A stretch of DNA of 64,000 nt, taken from Maribacter aquivivus (lineage in GTDB: Bacteria; Bacteroidota; Bacteroidia; Flavobacteriales; Flavobacteriaceae). The stretch spans positions 2,046,001 to 2,110,000 of the forward strand of contig NZ_FQZX01000001.1 of assembly GCF_900142175.1 (NCBI RefSeq), in the 5' to 3' direction. A model generated the notes under the pieces. That model saw nothing but the letters and a program-made list of their open reading frames with translations. It was not told the DNA's origin and made no database searches. Positions 35,035-44,095 of the stretch are shown one piece after another (the stretch's first letter is position 1; every line of letters begins with the position of its first letter). Both the position numbers and the translations under genes were made by a program.

Positions 35035-35499
35035 ATGTCACTAGTAAAATTTAAAAGAAGACCTTTCGGGAACTTGATTACACAAGATTTTTTTGACATG
35101 GATGATTTTTTTGATAATCGCCAATGGGTAAGAAATATGATGCCAGAAAATTTTTGGAACGGCAAGAGATCAGAACCTGCTTTAAACATCAAAGAAACTG
35201 ATGATAATTTTGAAATTGAACTTGCTGCTCCGGGCTTTAGCAAAAAAGATTTTGAGGTAACCATTGAAGATGGGTGTTTGAACATTAAGGCTGAAAAGTC
35301 TACTTCAGAAGAAGAAACAGACGATAATTACACGCGTAGAGAGTTTAGTTATAATGCTTTTGAGCGGTCATTGCAACTACCCGATAGTATTAAACAAGAA
35401 GCTATTAAAGCAAAGTATAATGATGGTATTTTAAGTTTCAACCTAGCAAAAAAAGAAGAAGCGAAAAAACTACCGCCTAAAAAGGTACTTATTGCTTAG
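35035..35499 (+). CDS. Hsp20/alpha-crystallin small heat-shock protein
   Basis: 154 residues. The alpha-crystallin domain (about 45-145) contains the early strand NIKETDDNFEIELAAPGFSK, then CLNIKAEKSTSEEE, YTRREFSYNAFERSLQLPD and a conserved ILSFNLAKKEE segment before the basic tail KLPPKKVLIA. sHsps hold unfolding proteins in an ATP-independent way. It is homologous in role to HspX (Acr) of mycobacterial dormancy. Followed by a large hairpin and a cation ATPase gene. Confidence 0.92.
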   Translation: MSLVKFKRRPFGNLITQDFFDMDDFFDNRQWVRNMMPENFWNGKRSEPALNIKETDDNFEIELAAPGFSKKDFEVTIEDGCLNIKAEKSTSEEETDDNYTRREFSYNAFERSLQLPDSIKQEAIKAKYNDGILSFNLAKKEEAKKLPPKKVLIA

Positions 35500-35533
35500 A
35501 AATTGTCTTAAAGACAATTTTAACCCCACATTT

Positions 35534-35595
35534 AATACCCTTCAAACCTTAACCTATTTAACTTTTAAGTTAGTAGATAAGGTTTAGAGGGTATT
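35534..35595. other. Long stem-loop between hsp20 and the cation ATPase gene
   Basis: AATACCC (35534-35540) pairs with GGGTATT (35589-35595), AAACCTTA (35544-35551) with TAAGGTTT (35578-35585), and an inner TAACTT with AAGTTA. The result is an extended imperfect hairpin of about 62 nt. Just upstream, AAATTGTC/GACAATTT (around 35500-35520) forms a second small hairpin followed by four T. They may terminate hsp20 or control read-through into the ATPase gene, which lacks a box of its own. Confidence 0.55.
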
Positions 35596-35636
35596 ATAAT
35601 TTATAATCAACTGATTTCATTAATAAAAATAAACTA

Positions 35637-38285
35637 ATGGTCCAAAAACCGTTTGCTCTGTCTATTGAAAAGGTTGTAACTATTTTAGAAAGCAATGCTC
35701 AATCTGGACTTGAAGAACAACAGATTCAAAATTTATTGAACAAATATGGCCCAAACCAAATACCAAAAGATGCACCTAAAAAAAGGTGGCGTATACTAGT
35801 AGACCAGTTTTTAAATCCTATTCTATATATTCTAATAGCTGCAGCCATACTAGCTTTCATTTTTAGTGATGTCATAGAAGGTTTTGCTATTCTTGTTGTT
35901 ATTGTAATTTCAGCAGGTATTGGTTTTTTTATGGAACTAAGAGCAATACGATCTTTAGAAGCACTTCGTAAAATGGGTCAATCTAAAATACATGCTATAA
36001 GATTAGGAAAAAGGGTTCATATTAAAGGGATGGAAATAGTGCCCGGTGATATTATTTTATTGCGAACAGGTGACATTGTGCCTGCTGATGCCCGTTTAAT
36101 TACAGTAGATAATCTATTGGTCAAAGAATCTGCATTAACTGGCGAAAGCGTACCAATACGCAAAGTGGTTAAGGTATTAAAGGGAGATTCGCCAATTACC
36201 GATCAATACAATATGGTCTTTAGAGGTACCATGGTAACTTCTGGGTTTGGAAAGGCAATTGTTACCTCTACGGCAAAATTTACCCAATTAGGTCATATAC
36301 AACAACTAGGTATTGATGCATCGCAAGAACATACTCCATTAGATAAAAAGCTAAATCATTTAAGCAAATGGCTCATTTGGCTCACTTTATTTTTTGCATT
36401 CGTAGTTATTGTTGCAGGTTATATTAGGGGAAAGGATATTTTATTAATGATTGAAACCGGTGTGGCGTTAGGGGTAGCGGCAATACCGGAAGGTTTACCC
36501 ATTGTTGCTACCATTGCCTTGGCACAAGGTATGTTGAGATTATCTAAAAGGCAGGTTATTATTAAAAAAATGGAAGCTGTACAAACCCTTGGAGCTACAG
36601 ATATTATCTGTACAGATAAAACTGGTACCCTAACAGAAGATCGTATGAAAGTACATACCATTCTTTTTGGCGACAAATCTTTGGATGATGTTTTTATGAC
36701 CCATGTTTCGATGGCAATAAGAGAACAGCCTATTTTTAAAAATATAATTTTGGCTAGTATTCTGTGTAACAATGAAAACTTGGGCACTGCAATTGAGGGT
36801 CAAGGCGACTCAATTGAACATGCATTACTAGAATTTGTTAAGTACTTAGGCTATGACTCTGTAGCTTTTAAAAATACTAATCCAGAAGAATTGGAATTAC
36901 CTTTTGATGCGACCAGAAAATTTATGGCGACAGCACATAAAAATGGTAAGATTATTAGAGTATACGCAAAAGGAGCATTTGAAGCTCTTATACCTCATTG
37001 CGATTATATAATGGATGAAAAAGAAATTACACCTTTTAAAACAAAAAGTGAATGGCATACTAAAGTGAATACTCTTGCTGACCATGGTCTACGTACTTTG
37101 GCCTTTGCCTTTAAAGAAATGAATGAGCTACCGACCTCAGAAACTATAGTTGACCGATTAGTTTTTTTAGGAGTAATCGGTTTTCTTGATCCGGCACGTA
37201 GCGACGTTATGGCGACTATTGATGTTTATAAAAAAGCTGGAATAAAAGTGGTTATGGCTACTGGTGACCATCCTGGTACCTCAAAAAAAATTGCAGAGGA
37301 AATTGGTTTGTTGAAAAGGGATGCTGATCCAGATGAGGTATTAATAGCCCAAAATCTTAAATTCATAGAGCATATAGACCCAACATTATTTGAAAAAATT
37401 TCTAAAGCTTCGGTCTTTGCCCGTGTTTCGCCAAAGCAGAAATTAGATCTTGTTAAATTCTACCAAAAAAACAACCATATTGTAGGTATGATCGGTGATG
37501 GGATCAACGATGTACCGGCGTTAAAAAAAGCTGATATTGGCATAGCAATGGGCATTCGAGGTACAGAAGCAGCTAGAGAGGCAGCAGATGTAATTTTAAA
37601 AAACGATAAGTTTACAGCCATAGAAATGGCTATAAAACAAGGTAGGGTAATCCTTGAAAACATTAGACAGTTTGTGGTTTATCTTCTTTCTTGTAATCTG
37701 GCAGAGATTCTTTCTGTTGGTATAGCGGCATTTTCCAATTTACCATCTCCTTTGCTACCAATGCAAATTTTGTTTCTCAATTTAATAACCGATGTTTTTC
37801 CCGCATTGGCGCTAGGTCTTGGAAAAGGAGAAAATGACATAATGGAAAGAGCTCCAAAAGACCCCAAGGCACCTATCATTAGTAAGAGCGACTGGAATTC
37901 AATTGTGTTATTTGGAATGTGCGTAAGTGTAGCAGTTATAGGTATAGTAATGTATACCCATTTTGTGTTGAATTTATCAGAAAAAATTATAAATAATATG
38001 GCTTTTTATACCTTAGTAATGGCTCAATTATTCAATGTTTTTAATTTACCACGCCAGACCGAATCTTTTTGGGTCAATGAAGTCACTACCAATATCTGGG
38101 TATGGGCTGCAATAGTCATATCTCTATTGTTAACATTTGGAGTAACTCTTATTGCCCCAATTTCTGATGTTCTTTCATTGGAATCTATTACAATTTATCA
38201 ATTGTTTTTGGTGATAATTTTTGCCATGGGGTCATTGGTGTTGGCGCAGATTATAGGTAGGTTAATGGTTTTTTTAAAAAATTAA
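35637..38285 (+). CDS. P2A-type cation-transporting ATPase (Ca2+/Mg2+-type)
   Basis: 882 residues. It has an N-terminal cation-ATPase domain, TGES (actuator) and the phosphorylation motif D327-K-T-G-T-L-T. MIGDGINDVPALKKADIGIA forms the hinge, and about ten membrane helices are present. Helix M4 has the PEGLP motif (VAAIPEGLPIV), which places it with SERCA/PMCA/PMR1-like calcium or manganese pumps rather than heavy-metal P1B pumps. It is similar in architecture to mycobacterial CtpF, a member of the DosR regulon. Expression probably depends on read-through from hsp20. Confidence 0.9.
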   Translation: MVQKPFALSIEKVVTILESNAQSGLEEQQIQNLLNKYGPNQIPKDAPKKRWRILVDQFLNPILYILIAAAILAFIFSDVIEGFAILVVIVISAGIGFFMELRAIRSLEALRKMGQSKIHAIRLGKRVHIKGMEIVPGDIILLRTGDIVPADARLITVDNLLVKESALTGESVPIRKVVKVLKGDSPITDQYNMVFRGTMVTSGFGKAIVTSTAKFTQLGHIQQLGIDASQEHTPLDKKLNHLSKWLIWLTLFFAFVVIVAGYIRGKDILLMIETGVALGVAAIPEGLPIVATIALAQGMLRLSKRQVIIKKMEAVQTLGATDIICTDKTGTLTEDRMKVHTILFGDKSLDDVFMTHVSMAIREQPIFKNIILASILCNNENLGTAIEGQGDSIEHALLEFVKYLGYDSVAFKNTNPEELELPFDATRKFMATAHKNGKIIRVYAKGAFEALIPHCDYIMDEKEITPFKTKSEWHTKVNTLADHGLRTLAFAFKEMNELPTSETIVDRLVFLGVIGFLDPARSDVMATIDVYKKAGIKVVMATGDHPGTSKKIAEEIGLLKRDADPDEVLIAQNLKFIEHIDPTLFEKISKASVFARVSPKQKLDLVKFYQKNNHIVGMIGDGINDVPALKKADIGIAMGIRGTEAAREAADVILKNDKFTAIEMAIKQGRVILENIRQFVVYLLSCNLAEILSVGIAAFSNLPSPLLPMQILFLNLITDVFPALALGLGKGENDIMERAPKDPKAPIISKSDWNSIVLFGMCVSVAVIGIVMYTHFVLNLSEKIINNMAFYTLVMAQLFNVFNLPRQTESFWVNEVTTNIWVWAAIVISLLLTFGVTLIAPISDVLSLESITIYQLFLVIIFAMGSLVLAQIIGRLMVFLKN

Positions 38286-38422
38286 AAATCAAATTTTATT
38301 AAATAGAGTTGGTCAAATATTAAAACTGTCACTTACCTGTATATTCTAATACCACGAATGCCTTATTAGAAAGTGTCAAAACTATTTTCAAAATGCCTTA
38401 TATTTTTTACTATTCAAATACA

Positions 38423-38493
38423 TGACAATTATCATATTGAATTATAGCAATGACCAATGTCATTTTTATAATTAAGGGTGAATAATACATTTA
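38423..38493 (+). promoter_or_regulatory. Tandem boxes and promoter ahead of the sensor kinase leader
   Basis: Two boxes, TGACAATTATCA (38423-38434) and TGACCAATGTCA (38451-38462), have centres 28 bp apart. The second is followed after 23 nt by TACATTTA (38486-38493), so transcription should begin near 38497. The next protein start is only at 38832, leaving a leader of about 335 nt with only very short reading frames (18 codons or fewer) and a small hairpin at 38521-38540 (TTTCTTTA/TAAAGAAA). Confidence 0.7.
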
Positions 38494-38831
38494 TAATATA
38501 AGGTGGTAGGATCTCGGGTTTCTTTATCGCTAAAGAAATAGTATTTGTCACGAATAGGCGATGTGTACTTTAGGTCAAAATAACAGTCAAGTATGCGATT
38601 ATAGAATATTCTTTTAGAATAAGTACGCTACATAACAGAAGGTGAAGAGAGTCTTAGATACTTGCTTAAATAGATGGAAAGTATGGAATACTAAGATTAG
38701 TTAACCTACTAAATTAACTGCTTTTTAGATGTTTTTATTTAAGCTAAAAATGTACTGTTTTAATTAACGGTTATCGTTTGTGAAATAATTAATACAAGCA
38801 TTGATTACCATATTGAAAAATTTGAATTAAA

Positions 38832-41800
38832 ATGACCAAATCAAAAAAAATAATAAATAAAAAGCTAAGGGTAAGTGACACTGCCTTATATCAAGCCGTT
38901 TTTGATTCTTCAATAGCAGGTTTGTTTGTTATTGATAGTAGTGGTACTATCTTAAAAGTGAACGATCAAGCAGTACAAATGTTCGGTTACTCAAAGAGTG
39001 CTTTAATTTCAGAAAAACTAGATATTATTTTTTTAAATGATAATTATAAAACCATTAAATTATTAATGAAAAATTCAATCTCTGAGCATGTTCAGCTCAT
39101 GGGGTTGCATACAAGTGGAAAAAAATTTGAAATAGATCTTAGATTAGTTAAAACCATTGCAGAAGGACAAACGGTTTTCGTCATTTTCTGCAAACACGTC
39201 GATATTTCGGTTTTTGAAAGTGATAGAAAGCTTCGTTACCTTATTGCTAATGTGCCAGGCATTGTTTTTAGGTGTACAACTGATGAAAATTATTCTATAG
39301 AGTTTATAAGCAATGCATGTGAAACAATTACTGGTTATTTGCCGGAGCAATTTTATGATACAGGAAATTTAAAATGGTTATCACTAGTTCATATACAAGA
39401 TAAAGCTATTGTAATTGAGAAAAGAAGAGAAGCTATATTAGAAAAAAAAACGTATCAGATATCTTACCGAATTTTAACATCAACCAATAAAATTAAATGG
39501 GTTTCAGAAATAGTTTCTTGTGTTCAAGACCGATCAGGTAAGGTAGCTTTTTTAGAAGGTTTTATTCAAGATGTTACTGAACGTACAGAAGCGAAAATAT
39601 TATTAACCAAAGAAAAACAATTGCTTTGGAAATATTTAGACACTACAGCTTCTGTGTTTTTAGTCATAAATAAAGATCATACTATTAAAATGGTCAATAA
39701 AAAAGGTTGTGAGGTTCTGGGATATAGTGCCAAAGAATTACAAGGTAAGAATTGGTTTGACATATGTATTCCAAAAGGAAAGAGAAATAAATTAACTCAT
39801 TTTTTTGATGATTTAATTAATGGAGAACAAGAAGTACCCGAAATTAAAGAGAACTGGGTACTAACTAAAGGAAATATAAAGAAGTTCATTCGTTGGCAAA
39901 ATGCATTATCTAAAGACGAAAATGGAGCGGTGACGGGTATGATTTGTTCTGGCATTGATGTTACTGAGAAAGTATTGGCAGAACAACGGCTACATTTCAG
40001 TATAGAAAAGAATAAGGCTATTTTAAAAGTGGTTCCTGATGTAATGACAGTACATGATAAAACAGGAAATGTTTTAGAAATACATATACCTGCAGATTCA
40101 AATGCAATTCTCTCAAAGGAAGATATTGAAGGTAGTAGTTTAAATGAACTTCTTCCATTAAGAGTTGCAAATATGTTTAAAAAAGCTATGGCTAATGTAT
40201 TACAAAAACAAACAATGCAAATATTAGAAATACAAGTGCCTATAAGAAATAGGATATTTGATTTTGAGTGTAGGCTTGTACCGTTAAATAATAATCAAGT
40301 TCTGACCATATCTCGAAATATATCTGAAACCAAAGAAATTCAAAAGACCTTACGTTTAAGAAATAAGGCTTTAAATGCTGCTGGAAACGGAATTGTAATT
40401 GTAGATGCCCAGAAATCTAACTTACCTATAATTTATTGTAATGATGCCTTTACTGAAATTACCGGTTATGACAGAGAAGAGGTAATTGGAACTAATTGTA
40501 ATTTTCTCCAGAACGATGATACAGATCAAGATGCTAATATAATTATGGTGAATGCAATTGAAAAAAGGGAGGCAAGCCGGGTGCTTTTACGAAATTATCG
40601 TAAAGATGGTACATTGTTTTGGAATGATTTAAGTATCACACCCCTTTTGGATGAAAACAATAATCTCACTCATTTTATAGGTGTTCAAAATGATGTAACA
40701 GAAATTCAAAGAGATAAGAATAAATTAAAGCAATACGCAAATAGTCTTGAGGAAAAAGTAGCTGATCGTACAAAAGAAATAGAATCTACAGTACAAAAAT
40801 TAGTAGAGAACAATCTTATTCTTGAAGATCAAATTTACGAAACCAAACTAGCTGAAAGAAAAGCACAAAGTAGTCAAGCTCAACTTATAGCAATAGCTGA
40901 AAATTTTCCAAATGGATTTATCGCTGTCTTCAACGCTAATTTTGAACTTGTTTTTATTGAAGGTGAAGAATTGAAGCGAATGAAATTAAAAAAATCAAAA
41001 TTTGAAGGCAAGAAAGTAGATCATATTTCAGTTTTTACAGAAATACAGGCAAATGCGATCAAGCGTAAAATTTCAACTACCTTTTCTGGTATAAGTCTTT
41101 CTTTTGAAGTTACGTTCGGCGGACTCATATATGCTGTTAATACCACTCCATTAAAGTCTGATAACGGACAAGTGGTGTGGGCTCTTTTCGTTTATAATAA
41201 CATAACCCAACAAAAGAAAGTTCAGGAGAAATTAACTAAAGCATTAAAAGTTGAACAAGAACTTAACGAGTTGAAATCACGTTTTATTTCAATTGCTTCG
41301 CACGAGTTTAGAACGCCTTTAAGTGCAATTTTATCTTCTGCAATTTTAATTGGAAAGCAAAACGAACCAGGTTTGGAAGATAAACGCCAAAAACATGTGA
41401 CAAGAATTAGAACCCATGTAAAACGTTTGGTTGTCATATTGAACGATTTTTTATCGTTAAGCAGATTAGAAGAAGGTAAGGTAGAGGCAAAACCTACGTT
41501 TTTTGAATTGATAAAATACTGTAAAACCCTAATAGAAGAAATGGAATCAGCGAAAAAGGAAGAACAAAGCATACATTTTATTCATACCGAAGCAGAAATA
41601 ATGGCTTTTTTAGATCCAAAATTATTGAGTCACATTTTAATTAATCTACTATCGAATTCATTGAAATATTCAGATGAGGGCAAAGCAGTTACATTAGAAA
41701 TTAAAAGAAATAATAAAATAATAGAATTTAATATCATTGATGATGGAATTGGTATTGAAGAAAAAGAGCAAAAACGATTATTTGAACGTTTCTTTCGGGC

Positions 41801-41984
41801 AGAAAACGCCACCCATATTCAAGGTACCGGTCTTGGACTTCATATTGTAAAACAGTATGTTGAGTTAATGGGAGGTACTGTAAGTTTTAAAAGTGAATTT
41901 GGCATCGGTAGTACTTTTACCGTGCAACTTAATCTTAACCATAACCTATACAAATATGAAAAGGATTTTATTAATAGAAGATAA
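38832..41984 (+). CDS. Soluble multi-PAS/LOV sensor histidine kinase
   Basis: 1050 residues, no membrane helix. About six PAS-like domains lie in a row (about 15-125, 133-255, 262-380, 385-500, 505-630, 690-800). The fifth carries a LOV signature G553-T-N-C556-N-F-L-Q and the downstream NYRKDGTLFWNDLSITPL and FIGVQNDVTE, as in photoactive flavin-binding LOV domains; C556 would be the adduct-forming Cys. The usual Arg after it is Asn. A coiled coil (about 632-685) precedes PAS6. The HisKA domain has H824 in IASHEFRTPLS, and the ATPase has NLLSNSLKYS, DDGIGI and GTGLGLHIVKQY. It overlaps the regulator gene by 29 bp, so the two are a cognate pair. Confidence 0.92.
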   Translation: MTKSKKIINKKLRVSDTALYQAVFDSSIAGLFVIDSSGTILKVNDQAVQMFGYSKSALISEKLDIIFLNDNYKTIKLLMKNSISEHVQLMGLHTSGKKFEIDLRLVKTIAEGQTVFVIFCKHVDISVFESDRKLRYLIANVPGIVFRCTTDENYSIEFISNACETITGYLPEQFYDTGNLKWLSLVHIQDKAIVIEKRREAILEKKTYQISYRILTSTNKIKWVSEIVSCVQDRSGKVAFLEGFIQDVTERTEAKILLTKEKQLLWKYLDTTASVFLVINKDHTIKMVNKKGCEVLGYSAKELQGKNWFDICIPKGKRNKLTHFFDDLINGEQEVPEIKENWVLTKGNIKKFIRWQNALSKDENGAVTGMICSGIDVTEKVLAEQRLHFSIEKNKAILKVVPDVMTVHDKTGNVLEIHIPADSNAILSKEDIEGSSLNELLPLRVANMFKKAMANVLQKQTMQILEIQVPIRNRIFDFECRLVPLNNNQVLTISRNISETKEIQKTLRLRNKALNAAGNGIVIVDAQKSNLPIIYCNDAFTEITGYDREEVIGTNCNFLQNDDTDQDANIIMVNAIEKREASRVLLRNYRKDGTLFWNDLSITPLLDENNNLTHFIGVQNDVTEIQRDKNKLKQYANSLEEKVADRTKEIESTVQKLVENNLILEDQIYETKLAERKAQSSQAQLIAIAENFPNGFIAVFNANFELVFIEGEELKRMKLKKSKFEGKKVDHISVFTEIQANAIKRKISTTFSGISLSFEVTFGGLIYAVNTTPLKSDNGQVVWALFVYNNITQQKKVQEKLTKALKVEQELNELKSRFISIASHEFRTPLSAILSSAILIGKQNEPGLEDKRQKHVTRIRTHVKRLVVILNDFLSLSRLEEGKVEAKPTFFELIKYCKTLIEEMESAKKEEQSIHFIHTEAEIMAFLDPKLLSHILINLLSNSLKYSDEGKAVTLEIKRNNKIIEFNIIDDGIGIEEKEQKRLFERFFRAENATHIQGTGLGLHIVKQYVELMGGTVSFKSEFGIGSTFTVQLNLNHNLYKYEKDFINRR

Positions 41985-43023
41985 TGATGATGTACGTGAG
42001 AACACTGCAGACATTTTAGAACTTGCCAACTATGAGGTCATCACTGCCGAAAATGGTAAAATAGGAGTTCAAAAAGCGAAAGAATTTCTTCCAGATTTGG
42101 TAATATGCGATATCATGATGCCACAAATGGATGGTTTTCAGGTTTTACAAAGCTTTGAGAAAGATATTTCTATGGCAAGTACCCCATTTATTTTTCTTAC
42201 CGCTAAAACTGAAAAGGAAGATATGCGTATGGGTATGAACCTTGGTGCTGATGACTATTTAACGAAACCTTTTCAAGAAAATGAATTGCTAGGGGTAATT
42301 GAATGCAGGTTAAATAAACATGACAACCTAAAAAAGGAAATTGCCAGAAATTTAAAGGGTATAAATACTTTTATCGAAGAGGTTTCTGAGTTTGAAGATA
42401 TGGAGGGCTTATCTAAAAACCATATGCTTAAATCTTATGAGAAAAAGGAAATTATCTTTTGGGAAGGCGATAATGCTCATTCATTATTTTTTATTGAAAG
42501 TGGTAATGTAAAAACTTATAAGGGTACTGAGGCTGGTAAAGAACTGGTAACGGGACTCTATGGTCCTGGAGACTTTATTGGTCAGTTATCACTTTTACAT
42601 GCGGCAGGTACTTATGTAGAAAATGCCGTTATTTTAGAAGATGCACAACTTTGTGCCATACCAAAGGCAGATTTTATAAAATTGTTATATGGCAATCCTT
42701 CAGTCTCACAAAAATTTATAGCTATAGTATCCAATAATTTAATCAATGTACAGTCTCATTTGGTAGATATGGCTTTTGCTTCTGTAAGGCAGCGTGCGGC
42801 AAAAGCTTTATTAGAGTTATATGAAAAAGGTCTTATAAAAGATAAGCCTAATGGAGGCATGTCAATGCCCCGTGAAGATTTTGCAGGTATGATTGGTACA
42901 GCAACTGAAACAGCCATTCGTACACTTTCAGATTTTAAAGATGAGGGTTTAATAACAACTGATAGCGGTAGAAGAATTATAATTCTGAATAAAGAAGAAT
43001 TGTTAAGTATTGCAGATTTTTAA
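41956..43023 (+). CDS. Response regulator fused to a CRP/FNR-type DNA-binding module
   Basis: 355 residues from the ATG at 41956 (MKRILLIEDNDD). The 41893 start of the open frame would add 21 residues inside the kinase and is rejected. The receiver domain (1-about 125) has the acidic pair D9/D11-D12, phospho-acceptor D52 (ICDIMMPQMDG), T in FLTAK and the K of LTKPF. Residues about 150-270 form a cyclic-nucleotide-binding-type beta-roll. The C-terminal winged HTH has the recognition helix GTATETAIRTLSDF with E318 and R322 in the E-T-x-x-R arrangement that contacts the TGA half-site in CRP/FNR proteins. No FNR-type iron-sulfur Cys cluster is present. It is the best candidate in the window to bind the box. 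Confidence 0.92.
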   Translation: MKRILLIEDNDDVRENTADILELANYEVITAENGKIGVQKAKEFLPDLVICDIMMPQMDGFQVLQSFEKDISMASTPFIFLTAKTEKEDMRMGMNLGADDYLTKPFQENELLGVIECRLNKHDNLKKEIARNLKGINTFIEEVSEFEDMEGLSKNHMLKSYEKKEIIFWEGDNAHSLFFIESGNVKTYKGTEAGKELVTGLYGPGDFIGQLSLLHAAGTYVENAVILEDAQLCAIPKADFIKLLYGNPSVSQKFIAIVSNNLINVQSHLVDMAFASVRQRAAKALLELYEKGLIKDKPNGGMSMPREDFAGMIGTATETAIRTLSDFKDEGLITTDSGRRIIILNKEELLSIADF

Positions 43024-43054
43024 TTTTAAAATAAATTGTGATAAAATTTATAAC

Positions 43055-43097
43055 TGATTTTGGTCATTCTTTAAGGTACTGCTTTTAATTAAATTAG
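43055..43097 (+). promoter_or_regulatory. Box promoter for the 43146 gene
   Basis: The box TGATTTTGGTCA (43055-43066), 23 nt, then TAAATTAG (43090-43097), a -7 with one mismatch. Centre to start is 85.5 bp. Confidence 0.62.
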
Positions 43098-43145
43098 ATA
43101 TCTCGGAAAGTGTTTTAATACTATTAGAACCGAACTTTCTAAGTT

Positions 43146-43634
43146 ATGAAAGCAATACTTTTAAAACAGGAGCAACAAATTTTTTCAATTAATAGTTATC
43201 AAAAACTTTGGCAATTGAAGACGGTAATTCATCAATTGAATATGCTTACTGCAAATAGTTTACAACTTTCTGTTCTAGGTAAACTAAACCAAAATGTAGT
43301 ATTGAAAAGTAGCCAGAATGAACAAGCTAATACGGAGTTAAATCAAAACTTAAAAAGTATTTTTGGAATTGAAACCGATTTTGCAACTTTCAACAATCCA
43401 GAAATAGGTACGCTTTTTATCACCGGTACCGTAGTATCCCATTTTTTACAAGAGATGTATGGCAGCAAACAATTGGGAGAATTCCCTTCTGGACCTTACG
43501 GCATACTTAGAGGTCTTGGAATTACGGAGAAAAATACATACAACTGTCTGCAAGACTTGAATAATAACTATTTTCTACTCATCATAAGATGTCAAAAACG
43601 TGAATTGAAGTTTGTAAATGAATTGTTTCAATAA
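43146..43634 (+). CDS. Unknown protein, 162 residues
   Basis: No signal peptide and no family that I recognise. The N-terminal half is Gln/Asn/Leu-rich and helical. Around residues 85-130 there is a Gly/Pro/aromatic segment (GTLFITGTVVSHFLQEMYGS, later GEFPSGPYGILRGLGITEKN) of the kind seen where a protein packs on a membrane or binds a ligand. The C-terminus (YFLLIIRCQKRELKFVNELF) looks like a final strand and helix. Its position immediately after the regulator gene, with its own box, suggests a regulon member. Confidence 0.65.
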   Translation: MKAILLKQEQQIFSINSYQKLWQLKTVIHQLNMLTANSLQLSVLGKLNQNVVLKSSQNEQANTELNQNLKSIFGIETDFATFNNPEIGTLFITGTVVSHFLQEMYGSKQLGEFPSGPYGILRGLGITEKNTYNCLQDLNNNYFLLIIRCQKRELKFVNELFQ

Positions 43635-43692
43635 AAATGAATCAATACTATATGCTAACTGTTGTTATAGATTCTTCGAATTTTAAATAAGG

Positions 43693-43727
43693 ACAAAAAA
43701 AAACAGGAAACCAAAGTCTCCTGTTTT
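43693..43727 (-). terminator. Intrinsic terminator for leftward transcription
   Basis: On the minus strand AAAACAGGA pairs with TCCTGTTTT across a 10-nt loop and runs into a T-rich tail. No annotated leftward gene ends here, which supports a non-coding transcript or read-through from the sRNA candidate to its right. Confidence 0.75.
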
Positions 43728-43881
43728 CCCGCAATACTTTTGAATTTATGTATGCTTTCAACCAAACTTGTACGCCATCTTATTTCTAAAATGATTTATA
43801 AATCGATTTAAACAATCACAAATTTTCTGGCATCGCTATGGTCATCTTTCCCTTACGGAAATGAAAACCAATATCAATTAT

Positions 43882-44092
43882 TTAAAAGAAACCGAGGTGC
43901 CGAAGTACCTCGGTTTCCTAGAAGATGTTCTTCAACCCAACCGCCACTTAATGATCCTACTTAAATATATTGCTATAACCGTTCGAGATACAATTAGTAT
44001 TGAAAGAGTGGTCGTAACCTCTTCTTTTCTTAGATTCTAGGCTTTTAATAAAAAGCTAGATCTGTATGGTTTTCAATGAACGTTTAATTATA
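43882..44092 (-). ncRNA. Predicted box-regulated small RNA (about 210 nt)
   Basis: A promoter (box 44127-44138 plus -7) points left into a stretch with no gene. The first strong intrinsic terminator is AAACCGAGGT (43889-43898) / ACCTCGGTTT (43907-43916), followed on the minus strand by CTTTT. The predicted RNA strand between them contains no ATG at all. Further small hairpins occur near 43920-43935 (GAAGA/TCTTC) and 44040-44060 (AGCTTTT/AAAAGC with a bulge). The same DNA read rightward has a 59-codon open frame (43861-44040) that includes the terminator hairpin and uses atypical codons; I regard it as accidental. The rest of the 43635-44153 gap holds nothing else. Confidence 0.5.
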
Positions 44093-44095
44093 CAG

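Noticed and set aside
38423..38434. First tandem box ahead of the kinase as an independent promoter
   Set aside because: No -7 element at 23 nt in either direction; kept only as an auxiliary site.
41893..41955. N-terminal extension of the response regulator
   Set aside because: It lies inside the kinase ATPase end. The receiver domain starts naturally at the ATG at 41956.
43861..44040. A 59-codon plus-strand frame starting MKTNINYLKE in the gap right of 43634
   Set aside because: It contains the GC-rich terminator stem of the leftward RNA candidate, uses codons unlike the neighbours and has no -7 in front. It was not listed as a gene, although it is the main alternative explanation for that region.
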